From Symsagittifera roscoffensis (Eukaryota; Xenacoelomorpha; Acoela; Convolutidae), in contig NC_087070.1 in assembly GCF_963678635.1 (NCBI RefSeq), positions 39,854,397 through 39,918,396 on the forward strand: 64,000 nucleotides of DNA. The letters are read 5' to 3'. Of this stretch, positions 23,601 through 35,600 are shown one piece after another. Each line of letters begins with the position of its first letter. The first letter of the stretch is position 1. The notes under the pieces are model-generated. The model saw only the letters and a list, made by a program, of their open reading frames with translations. It had not been told where the DNA came from and did no database searches. The translations under genes were made by a program, and so were the position numbers.

Positions 23601-26600
23601 CTTAGAAAAACTGTAAAACGATTTAAAAGAATTTATATTTTCATTATTGTTAAAAACTTTTCCAAATTTAAAAACAGAGTGACTTTTTTGGGCTTTTCTT
23701 ATGGTGCAGGAACCGAATTTTAACAAACCTTAAGTGAACCACAATTCTCTAAAACCGTATCAAGTTGAGCAATTTACGAGGACAACCGAAAGCCAAATTA
23801 GCAGAATGTAACCTGGCGGGAAAAACTTTTAACGAGTGCTGGAAAAATCGTAGTCAAAATACTTCCAGAAAATCATTACGAGGCCAAGCTGTGCAGTTTA
23901 TCAATTGTGAGCCGATTCCGCAACAGGCCAAAAACAGAATTGCTATTTTTTTTATTTCCTTCGCTGTTTTGGATTCCACGGACAAATAGCTAAAACAGTG
24001 TATTGCTGAAAATCGATCCAAAAACAGGCAACCTTGCGGAAATTGCAGCAAAAGTTTTAGAATCCGCGGCACAATTTGCGGAATCCAGAACAGTTTGCAA
24101 AATCCATAGAAAAAAAATAATAGACGTGTTTGAAAAACTTAAGCTGTCGTGGAATCCGCAACTGCAAAGTGGATCTGCAAATTATAAGTGGAATCCGCAA
24201 ACTGTAAGCGGACTCCCCAAACTGTGAGCCGAATCCACAAATTGTAAGAGGAATCCGCATAAATTTGCGGAATCTACTCACAATTGCTGAATCCACTTAC
24301 ATTTGCGGAATCCGAAACAACTACCTATATTCGCTCGTTGCGGAATCCGCAACAAAAATTTTGTACCGTCAAAATTTACTTAACATGTTTTTTTACGCCG
24401 AATCCACTTACATTTTGGAGCATGTTTAAAGATTTATGCCCGGAATCCAGAAAAATACAGACGCAAAATTGCAGTGCATATTTTAGCCTCGTAACGATCA
24501 TTATTAGCCTTTTTCTTGCTCAAAAAGTCTCAAAAACCTGTACAACTTGTAGGAATAGCTTTTTTGCATAGAGTTGTATGATAAGCCATTTTATTCAAAA
24601 AGGTCACGCTGCAAGCATACCCTGTTGAAGGTCAAGTAGGCAGCTTCTTGCCCAGAAAACTTTAAAATGATCCATAAGAGTGAATGGAAACTATTAGCTC
24701 CGGTTGACCTTCAAAAACCGAGAATGCTTATCTTACAATTCCATACACCAAAAACGCTTTCCATGAAAAATAGCTTGTCTTAGAGTTTTCTTATCATTTT
24801 CTGTATGCATTTTTTTATATATGAAAATTGTAGGATAAATATTTTTGAATTAACAGCTGAGTTTTGATTAACAGAAAATTCATGCTGCAAGACAATGGCA
24901 TACACCCCCCTCGCTTTATTTTATTTAGAGGAAAAATTAGTCACGCCCGGATTTATTTAACTATATTTCCCTCCCTGTTTCATCATATGATAAATTCGTT
25001 ACTATAGGTACAAATGCGCATAAGCTTATTTCATTGAGTTCTTTAGTTCTAGATGTGTTTCTTATGTACCATAGCAGGGGAGGGGCGTGTAAGCAATCCC
25101 CCCACTCTTTAATCTTCTTGTGTCTATGCAAGGAGGGTATGAAATGACCCCCCCCACTCTTTGATCCGCTTCGTATGTGTCTAGGTCTCACAAACGTGCT
25201 CACCCACACCTCCATCCGACCTGACTTCGGCTATGCGAGTGAGATGCGAACTACAGTGGCAATCCTCAACGCACTCGTGTCTGTCTGGACTGCCGCACAA
25301 CTCAAACTGGGGTGAGCAGAGAGAAAAATCCTCTTTTTCACCCCACACCCCCCACCAAAAAATCTCGATTTTTATCAAAATCGGTTTTCTCAAAAACCTA
25401 TTTATTTCATGAAATTGTAAATTTTTTTACTTTCATGCAATTGGGTTTTTCAACAAATCTAACGCAATTTCGAATTATAACTAACGAAGATGATGTCAAA
25501 CTAAAAAATAGCCGGAACGAAAACCATGCAAGAACATAGGACTACAGTACTCAATAAAATATCTGGACGAAACGAACGGAGTTGAAATATTTTGAACGCG
25601 TTTTCTCAGGTTGCGTTGACATTAGACAGTAAAATGAAGAAAACTTAAAGTTGTTTAGTGTTTTACCAGATTACTACTGTCCATTATAATTTTGAATTTC
25701 GGACCCGAAATGTTACTCGAAAACTGGTTTTTGTAATTCCCTCAAAGAGTACTCTCAAACTACGGAGTTAGTTGTTAGGCACAATGTTTTAAAATGAACG
25801 TTTTGTATAGCTAAACAATATTTACGAAGGTTGTCACCACCAGAAATTTGTTAAATGAGGAAATGTTTTTTATATAGAGCAATTTCGAAGTTTTGTACCG
25901 TTAACATCAAATATTAGCTTTTAAAACATGAGACTTTTCGACTTTAGAAATTCGAATGTCCAAGTAGCTTGCTTTATTGTTCCGACTTTCGATACGAGGT
26001 GGGTTTTTTTCTTCAAACTAATTTTGACTTTTTAACACTAGCCATTTTTGACGGAATTTTCTTAATACCATTCGAAAGGTTTTGTTGTCCTGGGCTCAAA
26101 TTTGAAAAGATATTTCACCTGGGATCATTTTTCGTAGAGTAACGGGGGTTTAAAGATTGCCGTTTTGGCCAATTTGGTACAATTAATGCGCGATGTATTT
26201 GGCCTGTTAACGCTTAGGAGGAGATTTAATCCCTCTTAGAATAGGTCCAAATTGGTAAAAGGAAGCTTATTTGCCAGAAGTGATTTGTTACTAGAAGCGA
26301 AATTTATCACTTTGTACTTTATATGGCGTGTGGGGGATTATTTTCCTAAAAACCTCAAATTTAAAAAAAAAAAATTTTACATTTATTTTTTTTCATGTTT
26401 TTACTGCTTCATAGACCTTAAAAGGCAGTCGGAACATTCAGGGCTTTGCCCTGATACGAGCAGTCTTGTCTCACATTGGATTGTTTGATTGCAGGGTGAG
26501 ATGCGAACTTTCACCCGCATCTCACCCACTTCGCATCACAGAAAACCTCATCAAAATGCTCATAAATAAGTGCAGTACAAAAAAACGGCAATTTTCAGCC

Positions 26601-29600
26601 TCCAAAAGTTTGACCAAAAACTACCACAGATAAAATATCTTTTTTATCAAACCAGGGAGTAGATACAGTCAAGCAACAAAAATTTTTTCACGTTTGTGCC
26701 GTTTTCTCTACAATTAAAAACTATTCGAGGTTGAATTTTTGACATTTGATAGATGACACTCTTTTTAGACAACAGCCGGATAATCACTTTACAAAAAATT
26801 ATTTTAAGGCGCCATTTAATAGGGGACGACCGAGAAGTGTTCTTAACGCAAAAAAATACCTGTAACTAGTTAGCGCAAGCAGTTTGAAACTTTGGACCTA
26901 AAATGGACGTTGGAAAGTATTCTGAGGATCTCAGCTAGACCCTCATATATGTTTTTCCTTACTTAAAAAAGAAAACACAAAAAAACTCAAAGCTAAGAGT
27001 AAAATTAAAAAACAAACAGTTAAATAAAAAACATAACCTACATAAGGGTCCAGCTGAGATCCTTAATTTTCCTACGAATACTTTTTTAGGTTCAAACTTT
27101 CAAACTGCTTGGGCTGTTTACTGGAAATTTTTGACACTTAGAACAAGTTGCAGTTAGTTGCAACTTCTATGTCCCCTGATTGTACTTTCATAGGGTAACC
27201 CTTACAACTAGCAAAAAAAATCCTAATAAAAGACCATTCGCAAACAAAATCTAAGGAAACCACCAACTTAAAGTAAAATTTGTATATAACCCTCTGATGG
27301 CAAGCTCGCAGCACGTTAGCGCGTCTGCAGCGCTGAGCATATTGCAAGCTGGCTTTTAATGCGAGTTGTCTTTTGTTGCGAGTTGTCGCCTTACGCTTCG
27401 TTGCAACGAATGCGTGTGTTTCAGAAGCATATGTATGCCGTTGCATTTTTCGAAAATTGGAAACAAGTTGGCATTTTTGGCTGTCAAATAAAAATATTCT
27501 TGAAACAATGTTTGAAAAATTATGCCACCCCTAAACTTTGTTGGGGATAAATTAGAACTCTCTCACTTTCTCACAAAAAATTCAACAATTGACCCGGCTG
27601 TTTCAGCGTAACTTTTGATTGACTAAAAAAAGCCAAAATTTTAGAGATGAAAACTTGAGATTTCGATTGCTCTGCAAATCAACTAAGCAATTTTTTTTGT
27701 CATTTTTTGTCTGATAACAAACCAAAAAATGCTTTTAAAATTCCAATTTCATTTGTATTGTTGGATTATTTTGAATCAGCACTGTATTCTCATGACAGTA
27801 TGCGAGAAAGATTTCGACCAACTAATGTCTAAAACATGTTGCCGGTCGATGAGCAGAATGGTCTAAGGGTAGAAGTGTGAAAAAGCGGAAAAACAGTAAA
27901 ATAGTGAATTATACAACCTAATAAACAAAATTAAGTTTTAGAATGCTCAGTACTTCTAATGAATTAAACAATTTATACATAAATTGACTTATTTCAATAA
28001 GTTGTTTTTTTGTAATTTAATGAAAACAAAATTCAATGAAATTTGTCAGAAGTCAACTTTTTTCTGTTTTTCTTATCTCAGACTTTTTGTGCTCTTAGAT
28101 CATTCTGTTTATTCCTCAGCTTCTTTCTAAAACAGAAAATCGATCTATGAGGAAAATAACTTGAAAACTCCGGCATTCACTCAAACAGACAGGCTAGGTC
28201 GGCTTTTTTAAGAATTAGCTGAATCAAAAAGGACTGAATTAATTTTAACTAATCGAGTGCGGCTAGTGTTTCCCGGATCGGAGGTTGTGATTTATGTTTC
28301 GACCGAAGCGGATCGAACACATATCAGAGCTCGACCAGACAATCATAGTCGAGAAGGCCATGTAGTCAACTGAAAGTCGAGTCGGTTGAAACATAAAAAT
28401 TCGAAAGCGAAATCGAAAGATAAAGTCAAATTAAAGTTGAACACAAACACCATGTTGAAAAACATAAAGTCGAGTCGGTCAAAACATTAAGTCGAACACG
28501 CATTAGCAACAAAGTCTGTTCTATTAGCATAATTTGTTCTTGCTTTATACATTGACTTCACAAATTTTGAAACTTGGGAGGAACAAGTAGAAAAAATCCC
28601 TGTATTTTTGAAGAGTGTTGTTTGAACTTATAGATGGAATATTAAGACCCGCTCGGCCAGCTCCACCCTGACCAAGTACAGAGAATTGAGTGGACAAATC
28701 GACACCCTCAACATCATCCTCAGATGTCAACAGGAGAAGTGTAAGATAACTATATCTAAGGGGGGGGGGGGGTGTTTCTTCTTGACGCAGTTAAAACTTA
28801 AATGATATGTTGATATGATCCTAACTATATGAGTTTCAATTGAATCAAACTGGTCATAATTGAGTTTTTCTTGTTACTTTTTGAGAACTACAAACTTGGA
28901 CTAAACGAGAGCAACAATGATTGGACTAAACGAGAGCTTTTCTTCTAAAAATCCAATTTTTGGCATTTTTTTAAATTTCTGTTTGTGGTTTTCAAAGCAA
29001 ATTAAGCAAATTTGTGAGTTTTTGTTCTAAGTACTCTTTAAACCCAACTGTGAGCGAAATATTATTAAAAGTAGAATTAAAAAAGTATTTCCCGCTCCGT
29101 TGACAGTTTTAATCTATGTTCGTTTCTTTCTCGGAAAAAAAGCTGAAAACAAAAAAGCAAACATCGGTCAATCAGAGTTGCGCTGCATTTAGTTCATTAT
29201 CAGCGTTGTAATTTTTGGCATTATTTAGCCTAGTTTTGGCGCCGATTCCGGCGGAAAATGTGCGTTTTGGCAATAAAAATGTATTTTCGGAAAACTTCAA
29301 ATTTCCACTAGATTATAAAACAAAAAAAGCTGTACTCTACAAACTTAAACTTGCATTTGTCCAAAAATTATACTAGATCATCAAACTTTTCTTTTTATTT
29401 GAGCAGTGATTCTTATATAAATGATAAACTAATTGAATCAGTATTTAACTATTTCTCACATAAAAACTGAAATGATCCCCCTTTTGTGTTTTTATTTCCA
29501 AATTTCGGGGAACCTCTGTTTTCGGTATCTGTTTTCGGTACAAAATGTTATGCATTTGTCGGCATTTCGGCTGAGCCGAGAAATACGATTCCTGTTCATT

Positions 29601-32600
29601 ATATTATTTGGAAATTATTTTAACCGAACTTGAATTAAAAATTCTAACCCACATTGTGAAAAAAGTTCGAGATAAGTCCAGATTATTGGGTCTTTTCTGT
29701 TATACGGCCCAAATTAACAGGGTGTTCTGGGTGTTGCAAAAATCTGGGTGTTCAATAAAAACAAAAGATCAATTAACAGTTCTGATAATTTTAGGTTGTA
29801 TAAAAGAAAATACCCAGATGTTTTAGCAAGAAACTCAAACTGGTTGCTTGAACTAATCTAAAAAAGATTCGTCCAAAAAAGTGTTGACCGGAAATCGGAA
29901 ACTTTCCTAGGGATTCTGTTGATTCCTTTTTGATTTCCAGGCACTAAGGGAGCCATTGACTTTGTGAACACCTGCTACGAGAAGGAGAAGTCAATAATGG
30001 AGAATGAGATTACCATCCCCACCTTCATTTCCAAGAAATACGCTGTCAAACACCTGGAGCACTTAGCAGAAGAACAGGATGAGGACAGTGATAACGACGC
30101 GGAGTCGAATGCCGAAGTGTCGATTGACCTCCATTCGACCGATTTCAACCTGGACGAAAATGAGAGTATGGTTGACGAAGAACAAGTTGACGTGAAGGAA
30201 CAAGCACCTGTACAAGCGGCAGTTGTTCCTCCAACTGTCGATGGTAAGAAATTGTCTTGGGAAACTTTTCAGCGCGATGATGATGTTGATTGGTGCCTAA
30301 GTTTCTCAAACAAGGGGTTGGATGTTCGAGGCCCAACATGGTCTCCGCATGTGTCTTGAAAGCGCAACAAGTTTTCTTTATGAAAAAAAAAGCTTGTAGA
30401 CGGCTCGTAATTTTGCTTTGCTTAGCGTACAACTTTTCTTTGAATACTGATTTGCAAATCAATAATCGAAAAACTCATGACAGATACTGATTTCCCCTAA
30501 ATTAGAATGTACAAATAATGCAAAACGCGGATACACAAGTAGTAGAACTTTTGCTGCTATATAGTTGTTTGGAGCTACAAAAAGACAACGAACATAATGA
30601 TAACTAGCACCATCGGTTTTTTTCTCCAAAAAATACTCAAGCAGTATGTGTTGTTATTGTTGTATTCTGAAAACAATTTTTGCGTTCCTTGCAATTCACA
30701 AAACACTTCTACCGGGACTCCAAAAGAACAATAACTTTTGAGAAAAAATTAACTTCCAGATTTTTTTCTGGTTTTATTTTCTTTATTTTAGATAGATTTC
30801 TAGCCCTCAGTCCTAGAGTTTAAGTTCAATGCAAGTTAAGCAAAACATAAATTAATAAGATAGATCAAGTTATAATTAATTAGTTAGTTAACATTTTTTC
30901 CACCAAGATAAAGAAAGCACTTAATTGCTTGTTTAAGACAAAACCAACCCTGGAGCCTCTGGAAAGACCAATCCAGCTCCCAAACCTGCGTCTCTTAAAC
31001 CTGCATCTCCGAAAACATCCGATACCAAAGCTCCCGCTGCTGGACAAGACGACAAACCACCCGAAGACCCCGCAACTAAAGTTCTCGGCGATTTCTTGTC
31101 GTTCGAAGACCGTAACATGAACAGTAGCTTGCTGTTTAAAACACTCTTGGCTCGATTTAGAAACCTCAAATGGTTATATGGGCAAGCGGCTAATTATTAC
31201 CACCTGATGAATCTGGCATTTTTCTACACGCCTCTGTTGATTTTTGGAACAATAAATACTATTCTCACCTCTTTGATTGTGGGCGATTCGCTGGGCTACA
31301 TCTCGCTTCTAATTATCGTTGTGTCGGCAATCGTCTCGGTCCTGACAGGTTAATTTTCAAAAAAATTTCGTATGATTTCACCAATCATTTATCAAGCTTC
31401 GAACCCTGAATCTTAATTTGTTGCAAAAATGAAAATATGTTCGTTCAATTCCATCAGTCGAATTAAAAAAGCTGAAATAAAAAATACTATTATAACTTTC
31501 GGTGATTGAAAGAGCAAATAATCCTAGCTACAACCTAAGAGGAGTTCATCATCTTTTTATTAAGCACCTAGGACCTAGTGAACTATCTCCCCCTAGAGCA
31601 ATTTAGCAGAGAGATTGTTCATTTGGTTGAAATTAATGTTTTCAGCTAATAAGATTTGAGCACAGTACATGCATGCATTACTGCTTGAATTTGCCATTTC
31701 ATTTTAGGGTTGAATTGTTCATTTGGTGTTTTGATGGTGAAGATTGTTCACAAGGACCAGAAGCTATATTATAAGTGCTTGGAAAGAGCTAGCAATTTTC
31801 TATGCAAACAATCTTTCGATGGCATTGATATTGTACAAAGAGTTTTTTCGAGAAACATATCATAGATATTTAACGCAGTTGAAAAAAATACTGGAAATAG
31901 AAAAAGGTCATGGTTCCGGAATTAACCGAAAAAGGTTTCATGTTGAATTTTTTTCCCAAAGAGTCAAGGCACTATTAATTGCTCTCAAATTACAGTGCTG
32001 ATTTGAATTATCTGGAAAAAATGAGAAAAACTTGAAAATTAAGGCGCAATTTTCTCATGTGGGATGATTGTTGATAAAAAATAGAGAAGACAAAACTTCC
32101 TCAAATTTTTAGCTGAATAGATATTGCTTTTTTAGTCGATCAGAAATTTTTCAAGAACTACCGCTTTTTTTGACAAAACTATCTCAAAGTGATCCTCTTA
32201 TTAGCTCAACAAAGCTTAAAAACAGTATCATTTTCTCAATTTTGTTATGAATAATTTTATATCATTTTGATAATCATAAAAAATCGTTTTTTCCAAAGTA
32301 TCAATTTTTCATATAAGATTACTTTGTATCATAATTTTGACATAATTTTTGATTGACTAAAATAAGCCAAAAATGATCGTTTTAATGGTAAAATTTTGGG
32401 AGTGAATTTCTCAAAAGAATTGCTTTCTTTCAAATCTGCTCAAAATCTGCGCAAATTTTGTCATAGGTCAACATAATTTGATATAAATGCTATTCAAATT
32501 TCAAGGTTTATTCGTATTGTCCGGATAATTAAAATCTGTTTTCTGATTTTTCTTCTAATATTTATTAAAACGGACAATGAATTTTGTTTAAAAAAACTTA

Positions 32601-35600
32601 TAAGTGATTATGCGCTTCATACGCTTTTCGACAGACGTTGTAAGTAGCGGCTAAATAATCTGACGCACACACGAGTCAAGGTTTTTGGCAAAAAGGGAGG
32701 AGGTTTTGAGCGACATTTTCAAGTCACTAAAGTGATTTCTGAGCCTCAGAAAACACTAAGAAGGCCATATTCACCCAAAAAGTCCTAACAGTTCAAAATC
32801 AGTTTTTGTGCTGAAAGGTATTTAAAGGTTTGCAGCAATTGGTGAGAGCGACAGTAAAGTATAGGGTTGTAAAGTGCAGCGCTGTATTCACGATTTGAGA
32901 TTGTAATGATGCAAGATAAACAAATGACAGATACTGTTACAAAAATCTAGTGTCCAATACAATAAAAAAAATAGATATTTCTGGTTAACTGAACTAAATT
33001 CCGTCCAAAACTGTTTTCCTAACCCAGGGTTGCCTGTTGCTGTGTGAGTAACACAAAACTTTCGGACAGTTATGAAAAAAATTTGGAAAAAAAAAGTTTT
33101 TTTTTTTTCAATTTGGGTCGTTTCTGGTCCGTGTTGCGATGAAAAGATCTGAGTAAATGCCTAGAAAAACTGGAGTATATTCAATATTATGAAAGAATAA
33201 CCATATTCGACAACTTTGATATTCAAAAACTGAATATAGGAACGGAAAAAAAAAGCTTTTTAAATTTCAAGCAAAAATTTTTTGAAGTTTTTCTCCGAAA
33301 AGCGCCGAGAGAAAAATCGAAAACTAATACTATAAGAACGAAGCTCGATTTCGGTTTCAATCAAAATTTAGGACCCTTTATAAGTGTGCTTGCTCGCTAT
33401 TTGATTTTTTAGAAAAATTTTGATTGAGAAATTTCATAGCTGGAGTAAGATGTTTGACGTATTTTATCGGTATTGGAATCTATGTTTGATTGTTAAATGT
33501 GAGTTTCGTATGAGTGAAACACTTTTTCTACCAAAGTAAGAAAAGTTCCACTTTTTGCAGCACCACTGTTGCAAGTTTCAGGAAATTCTTATGGGTCGCA
33601 ATCAATCTACAAAGGTGTCCCTTCATAGTGTATAGTATATTTAAACCGCCACGCATAAATAAATTAGGTTACGCTTTCAGCATCGTTTACTAAAATCTTC
33701 ACAGCGCGCATAAATTAGTCCACAACGGGGCCAATTTGGCAATTTTCAAACCACAGAAAATGACAAAAAAATAATCAAAGGTTATCTTTCATATGTGAGT
33801 TCGATATATTTAATGAACATTCAAAAATTTTTGGTAAAAAATGTTATTTTAATCGCCGAAAATCGACCGCATAAAATTCACACCAAGCATAATAATTCCG
33901 TGTCCTTCAAAAATCAGAATAAATAATAATCAGATAGGTACATTACAAAATATGGCTAATATTTTGCGCGGTAATGTTGGTCGGTTGATTCTGCACTAAT
34001 AGCACAGCAGCCGGATGAGCGTTTCAATTAAAATTTTAACCATGCTAGAAAATACAAACTGGTTTGAAGAGTTCTTATTTTGATCTTTGACCTTTCAGGT
34101 CTTCAGATGACCCTGAGGTGGGAAGCTGAGAGCTCGCGATGCATGGAAACCCACCAGATGTACAGACATCTGGATGCAGAGACTTCTTACAGGTTACCTA
34201 TAAAATATAAAAAAGTTTCCGAGAATAAAAATAGCCTTTATAAAATATATTAAAGGTTTCAGAGAATAAAAAACGGGTAGCTCAGTTATTAAGAGCATTA
34301 TTAAGAGCATAATTAAATATAGAGTGAGGTCGCATTCGTGCTATCATTGAAATTGAACTAATGTTCAACTTTGCTGAATGAAATTATGACAATAATATCA
34401 ACTTCTGATCAAGTTAACTTTTTCAACAAAAATTTTTGATGTTAGAACAGAAAAATTACTGTGAAATGACAAGGCTTGACATTTTGACGTGTCGCCTTGT
34501 TTATTCTGACCAAATTGAAACTTTCCTTAGACAAAATGTTGAAAGCTGCAATTTTTACAGATGCAAAAGCAAGTGTCTTGTAATCGTGAACTGGGCTTCT
34601 TTTCCGTAACAACTTTTCATAAAACTTTACTTTCTTGCTTTATTATTGAAGCTTAACAAATTCCATGCTCCTTATACACGGCCCAGAGGTAATGATGTCA
34701 CCTAGGCGCCCTAAGATTGGGATTCGATTCCTGGTCGGACCTTTTATTTTTAGTATGCAATTGAGACTTTTCAAATTGAATTTTGGACATTGTTTTTCTA
34801 CCCAAGTTATCGGCTTAGTTACCTTATCACGGGTTTAGATTGTACTATAAGCAATTTTCATTGAAGTTGCAAGTGTAAATGTTGTTCAATGTAGTTTCAA
34901 GGGGGACTTGAAGATTTTTAATTACTGTTAACTTTTTTTTCGCCTCAACTACTGTCTAGACAAAGACTGTCTGTTTCGTTGCTACATCAAGGATTTTTCT
35001 TGTGCTGTAAGCAAGTTTCATTGTAGCTGCAAGGGCAAATGTTGTTCATTGTAGTTTCAAGAAAGGACTTAAAACTTTCTGAAGGTTTTATATAATTTTT
35101 TCGGTTTACCTTTTTTCTACTCAAAGATTGTCGGCTTTGTTCCCACTTCGTAAATTTTGTTCCGCTGTCGCACTTCAATATTTAAATGTTTGGCATATTT
35201 GCCTGAAATGAAATTTTATCGAGGCATACAAAAATTTAGTTTTTGGTAGACCTATTTTTTCTGCATTTTTAATTATTTTTTTTCGACTTCTCATTTTTTT
35301 TATATGTTTTCTTGTATCGCAAGTGATGCGAACTCTGCTTCGTCTCTGCTTGTAAAAACGCGATCATGGTATTTTGCGCCATTTATACAGCAACTAAATT
35401 TTCTCGTTGTGAATTGGAACTATTGATCTTGATATTTACGTGCAAACCAGACCATGCTATACCATTTCTTGTTTTTTTTTCCGGTTCGAGCTCCGCAATC
35501 TATTTTTAGAGTTTCGAAGACTCGCCGAAATTACTTCCGTAACCAAAAGTTCATATTCTTGGTACATAATCGTCAAGTTTTTTTTTTCAGAGCCCTAGGC

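Larger units (their letters stand above)
20961..25184. other. Intron 2 of the two-TM gene (GC-AG)
   Basis: Bounded by GCTAGT and CTAG. It holds a truncated hAT-type MITE (21135-about 21350), two old MITE-1 copies (about 21640-22030 and 22130-22560) and an element with an internal tandem array (23874-24496). The remainder (22560-23870, 24500-25180) shows nothing I can name. Confidence 0.7.

Noticed and set aside
27138-27446. Minus-strand open frame of 102 codons
   Set aside because: Overlaps a GGCGACAATT-type MITE remnant inside intron 3; no domain or homology recognised.
31744-32001. Plus-strand open frame of 85 codons in intron 6 as an extra exon
   Set aside because: Exons 6 and 7 already join in phase and reproduce the domain 1 pattern; adding this would break the SVLTG-LQMTLRW alignment.
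34674-34742. A functional tRNA gene
   Set aside because: A/B boxes are present but the cloverleaf stems do not pair convincingly; kept only as a SINE-like repeat.
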